NCBI RefSeq assembly: GCF_019966515.1
Contig: NZ_JAIMIB010000010.1
Location: 1 to 64,000 of the forward strand
Reading direction: 5' to 3'
DNA: 64,000 nt
Source: Roseovarius aestuarii
GTDB taxonomy: Bacteria; Pseudomonadota; Alphaproteobacteria; Rhodobacterales; Rhodobacteraceae
The translations under genes were made by a program, and so were the position numbers. A model generated the notes under the pieces. The model was not told the DNA's origin and ran no database searches. It worked only from the letters and a program-made list of their open reading frames with translations. Positions 9,090-17,051 of the stretch are shown piece by piece (position 1 is the first letter of the stretch; the number at the start of each line of letters is the position of its first letter).

Positions 9090-9396
9090 CCAGCAAAAGG
9101 CGGCTTGGTCCCGCGATCTGTTAGTTCGCATTATCCCTGATTTCGCCATAGCAGCGAAAGGCCGCACTACAGCAGAGCAAGGCAGTGTCCAACGGCAGCA
9201 GGGGCCGAGTGATACTGTATCTGTCTGGAGCTGACGCAATGAGAGTAGTGCGGCTTGTTTCAATCAAATCCGAATGCCTATAAATCACGACGATATATCA
9301 AAAAATCACGCGCGAATAATATGAAGTATTAATGGCGGGTCTTTTGGCGGGTAAATGTTTAAATTTATTAAATTATTAAATAACTTCAATAATAAA

Positions 9397-9473
9397 TGGC
9401 GGACCGAGGAGGATTCGAACCCCCGACCCCCTGATTCGTAGTCAGGTACTCTATCCAGCTGAGCTATCGGTCC
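9397..9473 (-). tRNA. tRNA-Arg (anticodon ACG)
   Basis: The reverse strand folds as a full cloverleaf. Acceptor stem GGACCGA pairs with TCGGTCC; the D arm contains AGCTC...GAGTA; the anticodon stem CCTGA/TCAGG encloses loop CTACGAA; the T arm contains GGTTCGAATCC. CCA is encoded. The anticodon ACG lies at 9437-9439 (CGT on the plus strand). ACG is the tRNA normally deaminated by TadA to read CGN arginine codons. Confidence 0.97.
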
Positions 9474-9485
9474 GTCGAGGGCCAG

Positions 9486-9514
9486 CATCTAGACCCTAGT
9501 GCACGGCAATGCAA
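9486..9514 (-). promoter_or_regulatory. Candidate sigma-70 promoter of tRNA-Arg
   Basis: On the minus strand TTGCAT (9509-9514) and TAGATG (9486-9491) are separated by 17 bases. A start about seven bases downstream would fall near 9479, just ahead of the mature tRNA 5' end at 9473. The -10 element is only a partial consensus match. Confidence 0.45.
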
Positions 9515-9536
9515 GAGGGTACGGCAGAATTTGTTT

Positions 9537-10919
9537 TCACCGCTGGAGGTCTGCCTTGGGCAGGCAAATGCAGAATACCGTGCCCTCCGGGCCGGTCCGT
9601 TCCAGCATCAGTTCACCGCCATGGCCGCGCACCAGCTCGGCAGCGATGCTCAGACCCAATCCGGTGCCACCCTTGCTTGCAACGCCCTGAAACGGCGTAA
9701 ACAGAAACTCTTGCGCCTTGGGGGGCAGTCCGGGGCCGGTATCGGACACGCGGACATCCCAGAAGTCGTCCCGTTCCCCGGCCGAGACGTTAATCTCGCC
9801 GGGTTGGCCGGAGGAAATGATCGCCTGCCTTGCATTGCGGACCAGATTGGCGATGACACGGTAGAGCTGCTCGGCATCGGCACGTATGGTCAGGGCGGCC
9901 GGGATATCTTCGGACAGGCTCAGGTCATGGTCACCTATCGAAAGCCGCTCGCTGTCGATCACCTCGTTGACGATATCAGCAAGCGCAAAACGGTTCAGCG
10001 TTGGCGTCGGTTCCTCGGCCTTGCCATAGGCCAGGGTCGATTCACACAAAGACACCGCGCGCGTAATCGAATTCACCAGCTTGGGTGCCATGCGTTTCAC
10101 GATCGGATCCTCGCTCGTCTCGATCCGGTCGGTAAAAAGCTGGGCACTGGTCAGGATGTTGCGCAGATCGTGGCTGACCTTGGCAACGGCGCCACCCAAC
10201 TGGGCCAGGTGCTCTTTTTGCCTGAGCGCTGCTGTCAGTTGTGTCTGCAGGGTCTGCAGGGTTTCTTCGGCCTGACGCAGCTCGGTTACACCGGCGGACG
10301 GTTGCATTACCAGACGCGCATCCTCGGGCTTTGCCGCATAGGCCTCCATGTTGCCGACAACCCGCTTGATCGGTTTGACGAGAAACACCCGTACCGCCAG
10401 AAACAGTAGCACCGCCGTGATGATCGAAATCACCGCCGACAGCCACAGGATGCGCACGCCATAGTCGATCATGGCCGAACGCAGCTCGCCCGTCTCCATG
10501 GTCACTTCGATCAGCAGCCCGGCCATGTTCACAGGCTCGCCGATCACCCGGATCACCTCGGGCTGGGCATTGAAAAAGCACTCCAGCGCATCGCGGATCA
10601 ATTCCAGCGCACCGGCATTGCGCAAATCATATGTCTTGGTGATCGGCGCGGGGATCGGCGCCGAGAGCATCAACTGCCGCGCCTCATCCCGGCGCAGGAC
10701 GACGTTATAGACGCCAGCGTTCTGCAGCAGCTCCTCCTGCACATCGGCATCCACCTCGGCCTCTGCAAGCATGGCCAGCGCCGCGATCTGTGCCCGTTCC
10801 AACCGCGACATCAGGAAATCCTCGCGATACCGCGCGACCGAGGGCACAAAGATCAGCACTTCGGCCAACATCACGAAGACCGCTGTCAGAATCAGAAATC
10901 GGCCAGAAAGAGTATTCAA
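9537..10919 (-). CDS. Membrane sensor histidine kinase
   Basis: Two transmembrane segments (about residues 6-28 and 155-179) flank a ~125-residue periplasmic region. A HAMP-like linker and coiled coil follow, then the phospho-acceptor motif AKVSHDLRNILT (His about 250). HATPase_c has NLVRNARQA, SDTGPGLPP and GGTGLGLSIA. Start TTG 10919 is preferred because GGAAGG sits six bases ahead; TTG 10925 directly abuts that site. The partner regulator is not adjacent. The nearest orphan is the NtrC-like regulator at 14256-15617 on the same strand, but pairing is speculative. Confidence 0.9.
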   Translation of the reverse strand: MNTLSGRFLILTAVFVMLAEVLIFVPSVARYREDFLMSRLERAQIAALAMLAEAEVDADVQEELLQNAGVYNVVLRRDEARQLMLSAPIPAPITKTYDLRNAGALELIRDALECFFNAQPEVIRVIGEPVNMAGLLIEVTMETGELRSAMIDYGVRILWLSAVISIITAVLLFLAVRVFLVKPIKRVVGNMEAYAAKPEDARLVMQPSAGVTELRQAEETLQTLQTQLTAALRQKEHLAQLGGAVAKVSHDLRNILTSAQLFTDRIETSEDPIVKRMAPKLVNSITRAVSLCESTLAYGKAEEPTPTLNRFALADIVNEVIDSERLSIGDHDLSLSEDIPAALTIRADAEQLYRVIANLVRNARQAIISSGQPGEINVSAGERDDFWDVRVSDTGPGLPPKAQEFLFTPFQGVASKGGTGLGLSIAAELVRGHGGELMLERTGPEGTVFCICLPKADLQR

Positions 10920-10941
10920 AATCAACCTTCCAGATCTGCGC

Positions 10942-12360
10942 TCACGGGAGCCAGCGTTGTACCAGTCCGACCAGTTTTTTCACGGTAGGATTATCAAACA
11001 ACCTCGGCGAGAAATAGGCCCCCGCCACACGTTTGTTAATCTCCCCGATGGTCGGATACGGCGCGACCATATTGGCCACATGTTTCATCTTCAACTTGTT
11101 CGCAATCACCAGCGCCCAGAGATTGATCAGCTCGCCCGCCTGCGCCCCGGCGACAGAGGCCCCAACCGGGCGGCCCTTGACCACCATCACCTTGATCAGG
11201 CCAGTGGTTTTGCGCTCAGCAATGGCGCGGTCGTTCCCGGCATAGTCAAACCGCACGACTTCGAGTGCCGCGCCGTATTCTTCTCGCGCCTGCGCTTCGG
11301 TCAACCCGACCTGCGCCAGCTCGGGATCGGTATAGGTGGCCCAGGAAATATGATCAGTGCGTTGCTTTGCCGGCAATCCAAACAGGGCCGAGCGAATGAC
11401 AAGCCCGGCATGATACCCCGCCACATGGGTGAATTGCAGCCCGCCGGCCACATCGCCGATAGCATAGACACGCTTGTTCGTGGTGCGCATCCCGGCATCC
11501 ACCTTGATGCCGCGCTTGGTGGTCTCGATCCCGGCGGCTTCCAGTCCCAGACGGTCGATATTTGCCTTGCGGCCCACCGCCATCAGCAGATGCGAGCCCT
11601 TGAAGACGCGACCATCCTTCGCTTCGACCTCGATTGCGCCCGCTTTGCCGCGAATTTCCGAGGCCATGGCCCCTTCGGCGATCTCTATACCTTCCTCACG
11701 CAGCCGCTCCAGCACGACGCCCGCCATTTCAGGATCATCCTGACCCAGCGCTTTCATCCCCTCGATCACAGTCACCTTGCTGCCCAGTCGCAGATGCGCC
11801 TGCGCCATTTCCATGCCAATCGGTCCACCACCGATGATCAGCAGATGCTTCGGCTTTTCGCGCAGCTCGAAAATGGTCTCGTTGGTTTCATAGGGCACAG
11901 CGTCCAGCCCTGGGATCGGCGGCACCAGCGGCGACGAACCGGTTGCAATGACGATCCGACGCGCGGTGATCACATGGTCACCCGCCTGCACCTCGTTGGG
12001 CGAGATGAAAGACCCGTATTCCTGGATCACCTGCACGCCCAGCCCCTCAAACCGCTCCACGCTGTCATGGGGCTCAATCTGAGCAATCACACCTGCCACG
12101 TGATCCTTGGCCGCGGCATAATCGACCTTCGGCTTCACGTTAGCCACGCCGTAGGCGCTGGCGTGGGCTTGCGCATGAGCCGCCTTGCCGCTGGCGATCA
12201 GCGCCTTCGAGGGCACGCAGCCATAGTTCAGGCAGTCGCCGCCCATCTTGTGACCTTCCAGCAAGATCACCGAGGCCCCCATCTGCACCGCGCCCGCCGC
12301 AACCGACAACCCACCCGAGCCAGCCCCGATGACCAGCAGATCCGCTTTCAACTCGCTCAT
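10942..12360 (-). CDS. FAD-dependent pyridine nucleotide-disulfide oxidoreductase (mercuric reductase / Lpd-like)
   Basis: Class I flavoprotein disulfide reductase of 472 residues. FAD-binding LLVIGAGSGG is at the N-terminus; the redox-active pair is in GGDCLNYGCVPSKAL; the NAD(P) motif is GGGPIGMEMA; the second FAD motif is YAIGDVAGG. The C-terminal dimerisation domain ends the protein, but the usual catalytic HPT(x)xE reads APYPTIGE, so the His is replaced. This matches MerA-like members linked to DedA-type proteins rather than true Lpd. It lies four bases downstream of the TVP38-like gene and is probably co-transcribed with it. Confidence 0.85.
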   Translation of the reverse strand: MSELKADLLVIGAGSGGLSVAAGAVQMGASVILLEGHKMGGDCLNYGCVPSKALIASGKAAHAQAHASAYGVANVKPKVDYAAAKDHVAGVIAQIEPHDSVERFEGLGVQVIQEYGSFISPNEVQAGDHVITARRIVIATGSSPLVPPIPGLDAVPYETNETIFELREKPKHLLIIGGGPIGMEMAQAHLRLGSKVTVIEGMKALGQDDPEMAGVVLERLREEGIEIAEGAMASEIRGKAGAIEVEAKDGRVFKGSHLLMAVGRKANIDRLGLEAAGIETTKRGIKVDAGMRTTNKRVYAIGDVAGGLQFTHVAGYHAGLVIRSALFGLPAKQRTDHISWATYTDPELAQVGLTEAQAREEYGAALEVVRFDYAGNDRAIAERKTTGLIKVMVVKGRPVGASVAGAQAGELINLWALVIANKLKMKHVANMVAPYPTIGEINKRVAGAYFSPRLFDNPTVKKLVGLVQRWLP

Positions 12361-12364
12361 GGGA

Positions 12365-13099
12365 TCAGACGCCTTCCTTGTGGCCACGGACGGCCTTGAT
12401 GATGATCGGCAGCGCCGCCAGTGCGCTTAGTGCCAGAATCGGGCCGATTACCTGTGGTTCCCACAAGAGCGAGAGATCCGGGCTTTCGCCGCGGTCGAAG
12501 ACTTCACCCAGACCGACACCGATCCAGGTAAAGACAATGGCGCCGGGGATGATGCCCAGCACAGTTGTGAACGCAAAATTGACGAACTTCACGCCCACCA
12601 GCGCCGGCAGCAAATTGGCCACGAAAAACGGCACCGCCGGGACGAGCCGCAATAGGAAAAGCACGGAGATCTCGTTTTCCTGCAGCCCCGTTTTAAGCTT
12701 TTTCAACGCGCCATCGGATGCTTCCATCTTGGCCGCCAGCGTTTTTCCCAAGCCCCAGCGGGCGGCCAGAAAGATGGCCACCGCGCCCAGTGATGCCGCA
12801 ACCACGTTGAACAGCGTGCCAAGTGTCAGGCCAAAAAGGAACCCACCCGTCACCGATGCAACGGCTGCACCGGGGAGCGAAAAGGCCACGATCACGAAGT
12901 AGAGCGTAATGAACACCGCCACGATACCCGGAAAATTGGCATCCCTGAACGCCAGCAGCGCCTCGCGGTTTTCCCGCAGCGTATCGAATGTCAGATAGTC
13001 GCGAAGGGTGAAGAAGCCGATCACCGCAACGATCAGGATAATCGCCAAAGGCGCATGTCTCAGGGCCGAGGCCTTCTCGGGTCGGGTCACGTTTTCCAT
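12365..13099 (-). CDS. TVP38/TMEM64 (DedA-superfamily) membrane protein
   Basis: About 244 residues with roughly six hydrophobic segments and the VTT/SNARE-associated domain. The diagnostic loop GGFLFGLTLGTLFN and the re-entrant RLVPAVPFFVANLLPAL are both visible. ATG 13099 is chosen because the sequence before it lacks hydrophobic or conserved character and GGTGGAAAG precedes this ATG. Its tight coupling to a MerA-like flavoprotein is a recurrent arrangement in bacteria. The role is unknown, perhaps lipid scrambling or membrane homeostasis. Confidence 0.85.
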   Translation of the reverse strand: MENVTRPEKASALRHAPLAIILIVAVIGFFTLRDYLTFDTLRENREALLAFRDANFPGIVAVFITLYFVIVAFSLPGAAVASVTGGFLFGLTLGTLFNVVAASLGAVAIFLAARWGLGKTLAAKMEASDGALKKLKTGLQENEISVLFLLRLVPAVPFFVANLLPALVGVKFVNFAFTTVLGIIPGAIVFTWIGVGLGEVFDRGESPDLSLLWEPQVIGPILALSALAALPIIIKAVRGHKEGV

Positions 13100-13282
13100 C
13101 TTTCCACCAGGTTTGATTACTTTGACCCCTAAATGCTTGCTTGAGCACCCGTTGCATAGCCGCATCACGTTCCCTTGATCGCCGGTGATGGCTTCCGCCG
13201 CGTAATTGCCCTGATTTAGGGGATTTGTAACATCGCGTGTATCATCCGGCACGTTTTTTGTTGCAAAACCTCTTTGACGGGT

Positions 13283-13311
13283 TTGACTTGTCAAATCGGG
13301 CCTACTATAGA
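13283..13311 (+). promoter_or_regulatory. Strong sigma-70 promoter upstream of rpmH
   Basis: TTGACT (13283-13288) and TATAGA (13306-13311) are separated by exactly 17 bases, close to the vegetative consensus. They lie about 70 bases before the rpmH start and should drive rpmH-rnpA-yidD. A second TTGACG at 13274 overlaps the region. Confidence 0.8.
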
Positions 13312-13382
13312 CCGGGCTTCAGGTATCCCCCGGACGGGCCTCGATTCCATGTGCGCCCCCGGAACAGATCGGAGACGGAGCG

Positions 13383-13517
13383 ATGAAACGCACCTTTCAA
13401 CCCTCGAACCTCGTGCGCAAACGGCGCCACGGTTTCCGCGCGCGCATGGCCACCAAAGCCGGCCGCAAGATCCTGAATGCACGTCGCGCCCGCGGCCGCA
13501 AGGAACTGAGCGCCTAA
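13383..13517 (+). CDS. rpmH: 50S ribosomal protein L34
   Basis: A 44-residue, very basic protein starting [18 protein letters not shown] and ending with an Arg/Lys-rich tail, matching bacterial L34 over its full length. GGAG lies upstream of ATG 13383. It is the first gene of the conserved rpmH-rnpA-yidD cluster, 25 bases before rnpA. Confidence 0.97.
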   Translation: MKRTFQPSNLVRKRRHGFRARMATKAGRKILNARRARGRKELSA

Positions 13518-13542
13518 AGCTCGGCGATCCAGGAAAACGGAC

Positions 13543-13941
13543 ATGACACCGCCGGAGGCCCCCGAGAACATACCGGGGAATACGCCCCCGGCGGTTTCCG
13601 TTTGTCTGGAGATACTGAAAAACCGTTCTGACTTCCTCGCCGCCGCCCGCGCCCAGCGTCAGGCCACGCCGTCAGTGGTCGTGCAGGCCCGCAATCGAAA
13701 CGACGAAGAAACTCATATCGGGGTGGGCTTTACCTGTTCCAAGAAGGTCGGCAATGCGGTCGCCCGTAACCGCGCCAAACGCCGCCTGCGCGAAGCTGCT
13801 CGGGCGATCCTGCCGGAAACCGGCCGACCGGGCTGGGATTACGTCCTGATCGGTCGGGCAGAGATCACCGCCACCCGTCCCTTCGACCGATTGCAGCAGG
13901 ATCTGCAGGGCGCGCTGCATCGGCTGCACGCCAAACCATGA
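13543..13941 (+). CDS. rnpA: Ribonuclease P protein component
   Basis: Protein subunit of RNase P, which matures the 5' ends of tRNA. The RNR signature appears as [17 protein letters not shown]. The central strand [13 protein letters not shown] binds the leader and catalytic RNA. The N-terminus is extended by about 15 Pro-rich residues relative to shorter homologues. The stop overlaps the yidD start by four bases. Confidence 0.96.
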   Translation: MTPPEAPENIPGNTPPAVSVCLEILKNRSDFLAAARAQRQATPSVVVQARNRNDEETHIGVGFTCSKKVGNAVARNRAKRRLREAARAILPETGRPGWDYVLIGRAEITATRPFDRLQQDLQGALHRLHAKP

Positions 13942-14171
13942 GCCCGCTTGCCCATCTCCTGGCGCTGCCCGTTCGCGCCTACCGGCTGATCCTGTCGCCC
14001 TGGGTCGGGTTCAACTGCCGCTACCAGCCCACTTGCAGCGCCTATGCGCTGGAGGCGCTGGAAAAACATGGGGGCCTCAAAGGCGGCTGGATCGCCGCCA
14101 AACGCATCGGGCGCTGTAACCCGTGGGGCAATTGCGGCTACGATCCGGTACCGGAAAACCAAGATCACTGA
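13938..14171 (+). CDS. yidD: Membrane protein insertion efficiency factor YidD
   Basis: 77 residues with the family features: an amphipathic N-terminal helix, then [20 protein letters not shown] and a Cys-rich C-terminal half ([16 protein letters not shown]). It is translationally coupled to rnpA through ATGA. In many genomes yidC follows, but here a convergent regulator gene does. Confidence 0.95.
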   Translation: MSPLAHLLALPVRAYRLILSPWVGFNCRYQPTCSAYALEALEKHGGLKGGWIAAKRIGRCNPWGNCGYDPVPENQDH

Positions 14172-14230
14172 CGCATGTGCCACATGGTTTAGGGTAAAGC
14201 CCCAAGGGTTGCCTGCGCTTCCGCGAACTC

Positions 14231-14253
14231 TTTCAGGAAACACCCGCCTGAAA
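14231..14253. terminator. Stem-loop between convergent yidD and regulator genes
   Basis: TTTCAGG (14231-14237) and CCTGAAA (14247-14253) form a perfect 7-base inverted repeat with a 9-base loop, immediately beyond the regulator stop codon. No clear T-run follows on either strand, so it could be a weak bidirectional terminator or an mRNA-stabilising hairpin. Confidence 0.35.
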
Positions 14254-14255
14254 CT

Positions 14256-15617
14256 TCACACACCCCAAGCGGCGCATTTGCGGTCTATCGTCTTGCGCGA
14301 CACACCCAACCGGCGCGCAGCCTCGGCGCGGTTGCCGCCGCAGGCATCCAGCACATTCATGATATGGCGCTGCTCGACCAGTTCCAGCGTCTCCAGCGCC
14401 CGCGCACCCGTGACCCGGCCCGCGCCGGAAAATTCCTCAGGAAACTCCCCCAGGATGACCGATCGTTCGATCAGGTTGCGCAGCTCGCGCACATTACCCG
14501 GCCAATCATAGCGACTGAGTTTCAAAAGCACCTCTTCATTCAACTCCAGCGCCGGCATACCCAGTGATCGCGAGAACTCGCTCATGAACAGCGCCGTCAA
14601 CTCGACGATATCCTCCTGCCGCGTACTCAGAAGCGGCATCTCGATCCCTACCACATTAATCCGGTGATAAAGATCCTGCCGAAACGTTCCCGCCGCCACC
14701 GCCTCTTTCAGATCGGCATTGGTGGCAAAGAGAAAGCGCAGGTTCAACGGAATTTCGCGTTCCGCGCCGGCAGGGCGGATGCGCTGATCTTCCAGCACCC
14801 GCAGCAGCATCGCCTGTACCTGATCGGGCAGTTGCGCCACCTCATCCAGCAATAGCGTGCCGCCATCCGCATGCAGGAACAGGCCGTCTTTGCGATGCTC
14901 TCCACCTTCGACCACGCCAAAGAGTTCTTCGGCGATATGATCTGACGCGAATGCCGCGCAGTTGACGGCGACAAAAGGCTTTCCGGCCCTGTCCGAATGC
15001 CCGTGCAGGCTGCGCGCGGCGATCTCCTTGCCGGTTCCGCTGGCGCCGGTAAACAATACCGGTGTCGGTAGTGGTGCCAGCTTGGTCAGCATGTCACGCA
15101 CTTCCTGGATCGGCTGCGAATTGCCCAACAGGCGCCCGCGGGCGGTAAATCCGGCCTCGCTCAGCTCATGTTTCAGCAGGTAGTTTTCACGCCTGAGCGA
15201 CTTGCGGTCTAGTGCCCGCGCCGCAGCATTCAAAATCTGGTTGGCGCGAAACGGCTTCAACACGAAATCCGCAACGCCAGTGCGCAGCGCCTGAATGGCG
15301 GTGTCCAGATCGGCGTAAGCGGTGATCAGGATTGTGTCGGCGTAAAAACCGACCCGGCGCTGTTCCGCCAGCCAATCGAGGCCGGTCTGCCCCGGCATGA
15401 TATTATCCAGAATGACCAGATCGAAATGCGCCTGATCCAGGATCGCCGCCGCCTCGACAGTGGATCGTGCCTGCTCAACCCGTTTGCAACGCGGGGTCAG
15501 AATTTTGGTCAGGAAGTTGCGCATCCCCGGCTCGTCGTCGATCACCAGGATCGATGCCACCCCAAGGCTTTCGCCATAATCGTCAGGATTGACGGATGCC
15601 GCCGCGTGAACGGTCAT
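14256..15617 (-). CDS. NtrC-family response regulator lacking the GAFTGA motif
   Basis: Receiver domain (DDE at about 27-29, phospho-acceptor Asp71 in VILDNIMPG), then an AAA+ domain with Walker A GASGTGKE (191-198) and Walker B GGTLLLDEV (252-260). A Fis-type helix-turn-helix ends the protein (NRAEAARRLGVSRKTIDRK). The loop normally reading GAFTGA between ELFG and the Walker B strand reads GVVEGGEHRKDG, so the sigma-54-contacting motif is absent. It is the last gene of the formate dehydrogenase operon, overlapping the 45-residue peptide by ATGA. It probably regulates this operon with the sigma-70 enzyme, which is inference. Confidence 0.9.
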   Translation of the reverse strand: MTVHAAASVNPDDYGESLGVASILVIDDEPGMRNFLTKILTPRCKRVEQARSTVEAAAILDQAHFDLVILDNIMPGQTGLDWLAEQRRVGFYADTILITAYADLDTAIQALRTGVADFVLKPFRANQILNAAARALDRKSLRRENYLLKHELSEAGFTARGRLLGNSQPIQEVRDMLTKLAPLPTPVLFTGASGTGKEIAARSLHGHSDRAGKPFVAVNCAAFASDHIAEELFGVVEGGEHRKDGLFLHADGGTLLLDEVAQLPDQVQAMLLRVLEDQRIRPAGAEREIPLNLRFLFATNADLKEAVAAGTFRQDLYHRINVVGIEMPLLSTRQEDIVELTALFMSEFSRSLGMPALELNEEVLLKLSRYDWPGNVRELRNLIERSVILGEFPEEFSGAGRVTGARALETLELVEQRHIMNVLDACGGNRAEAARRLGVSRKTIDRKCAAWGV

Positions 15618-15751
15618 TCCGGGGCAGCACCCAAGCGCACAGCGTTACCGGTATTCGCGGCTTCGGCGCTAAAGCCCATGCCTTCCAATACCAGATCGGC
15701 CCCAACGGCGATCACCGCCGTCACTGCAAATGCCGCAAGCATAGCTTTCAT
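15614..15751 (-). CDS. 45-residue single-pass membrane peptide
   Basis: The ORF begins MKAMLAAFAVTAVIAVGADL and continues with a short polar tail ending RLGAAPE. It has one hydrophobic helix, either a membrane anchor or an uncleaved signal. GGGGAG sits seven bases before the ATG. The start lies one base after the WD40-cytochrome stop and the stop overlaps the regulator start (ATGA), so it is tightly locked in the operon. I do not recognise a named family. The coupling on both sides argues that it is translated. Confidence 0.65.
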   Translation of the reverse strand: MKAMLAAFAVTAVIAVGADLVLEGMGFSAEAANTGNAVRLGAAPE

Positions 15752-15752
15752 C

Positions 15753-17051
15753 TCAATTCTCCCCATTCCCGCCGGCCCGGCGCAAAAATTCGACCAAATC
15801 GCGGCGATCCTCTGCCTTCGCGATGCGTTGCATCGGCATCTTCGATCCCGGAATGTAGTGATCCGGCCCAAGATCGAATAGCTGATCAATCGTATCGTCT
15901 GACCATATGATATCCGATCCGGACAGAATCTCCGAATAGCGATAGCCTGGCTGAGTGCCCGCGCGCCTCCCGAAGACGCCGTATAGCGTAGGCCCCGCCT
16001 TGCGCGAAGGTGGCGGTGTCAGCGCATGGCAGATCGAGCATTTTCGCATGAACTGCCGCTCTCCATTGGGCATTGCATCCGCGTCGCGCAGAAAGCTCCG
16101 GGTTTCACCGCCTGCCGGATCGTACTCATCCAGCAGATCAACAGGCCACGAAAACACCACGTCGTCTAACCCGCCAGCATAGATGGTAGAACCGTCGGGG
16201 CCAAAATCCAACGCCCAGACCGGCCCCTGCCGCATGGCGCGGAAATCACGGCTGATGCTCCAGCGTGTCGAGTCGATCATCATAATGAACCCATGCCCGT
16301 CACCCACGGCCAGCTGATTCGTATCGGCATGATAGGCCATCGACAAGATTGGTCGCCGCTCCAGCGTGAAATCGGCAATGGTCTCGCCGCTCACCGGGTC
16401 AATCACCCGGGTAACGCCATCAACCGCACCATAGGCCAGCCAATCGCCGCCCGGCGACAGAATAAGGCGATTGACGCCAAAACCGTGGCTGACGACGATC
16501 CGCGCCGCGCCGCCGGTCAGATCCCATTGCCGGATCGTCCCATCTGCCGAGGCTGAATAAAGACGCTGGCCGTCGGCACTGAACACCACATCGTTGACCC
16601 CCGCATCATGACCGCTGAAAAATCTTGCTGCACCGCCCGCCGCGGGCCACAGCCCGACGCTGCCATCCCAACTGGCCGAGGCGATCCAGCTGCCGTCGGG
16701 CGATACCGAAAGGCGGCGCACCTTGCCCTTGTGACCCTCAAGCCGGGTCTGATGTCCGGAACTAAGTTCCCACAGGATCACGGCGAAATCATCGCCGGAC
16801 GAAACGGCCCGTGACGGGCCCAGAAACGCCACCGCATTGGCCGCAGCCTCGTGCCCTTCCAGCCAGGTGGGCACACGGCCCTCCCAAAGCCCGACCGAGT
16901 TGTCGAAACTCGCCGTGGCCACCTGACCGGTCCCGGCATGCACCGAGATGTCCATGATGGGCCCGCCATGCCCTTTGAGGGTGGTGAATTCCTGCGCCGC
17001 CGCGCCCAGCGGTGCCAGTAAAATCCACAGGCTGAGCGTCCAGCTGCGCAT
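15753..17051 (-). CDS. Periplasmic WD40 beta-propeller fused to cytochrome c
   Basis: A signal peptide (residues 1-20, cleaved after GAAAQ) is followed by about seven WD40-like repeats (GH...D..VA.ASFDNSVGLW, SASADGTIRQWDL and so on, residues about 20-320). A C-terminal class I cytochrome c domain has heme motif CSICH and a distal Met candidate in PGSKMPMQ. The ATG directly follows the fdhC TAG. Position in the operon suggests an electron carrier or docking protein for formate oxidation. WD40 plus cytochrome c is an uncommon domain pairing for this position; its role has to be inferred. Confidence 0.85.
   Translation of the reverse strand: MRSWTLSLWILLAPLGAAAQEFTTLKGHGGPIMDISVHAGTGQVATASFDNSVGLWEGRVPTWLEGHEAAANAVAFLGPSRAVSSGDDFAVILWELSSGHQTRLEGHKGKVRRLSVSPDGSWIASASWDGSVGLWPAAGGAARFFSGHDAGVNDVVFSADGQRLYSASADGTIRQWDLTGGAARIVVSHGFGVNRLILSPGGDWLAYGAVDGVTRVIDPVSGETIADFTLERRPILSMAYHADTNQLAVGDGHGFIMMIDSTRWSISRDFRAMRQGPVWALDFGPDGSTIYAGGLDDVVFSWPVDLLDEYDPAGGETRSFLRDADAMPNGERQFMRKCSICHALTPPPSRKAGPTLYGVFGRRAGTQPGYRYSEILSGSDIIWSDDTIDQLFDLGPDHYIPGSKMPMQRIAKAEDRRDLVEFLRRAGGNGEN

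Larger units (their letters stand above)
8508..9396. other. Long intergenic region with degenerate repeats
   Basis: About 0.9 kb lies between the response regulator and tRNA-Arg. The only coding trace is the 65-codon stretch at 8667-8861, listed separately. Sequence at 9000-9260 is imperfectly repetitive and shares a 22-base near-match with 61405-61426. The last 45 bases before the tRNA are strongly AT-rich. Confidence 0.5.

Noticed and set aside
9306..9488. Minus-strand 60-residue ORF reading through the tRNA
   Set aside because: It is the familiar false ORF created by translating tRNA-Arg; the cloverleaf is complete.
10771..12399. 542-residue plus-strand ORF opposite the flavoprotein gene
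   Set aside because: Antisense shadow in high-GC coding DNA; His/Arg-rich translation without domains, while the minus strand encodes a full disulfide reductase.
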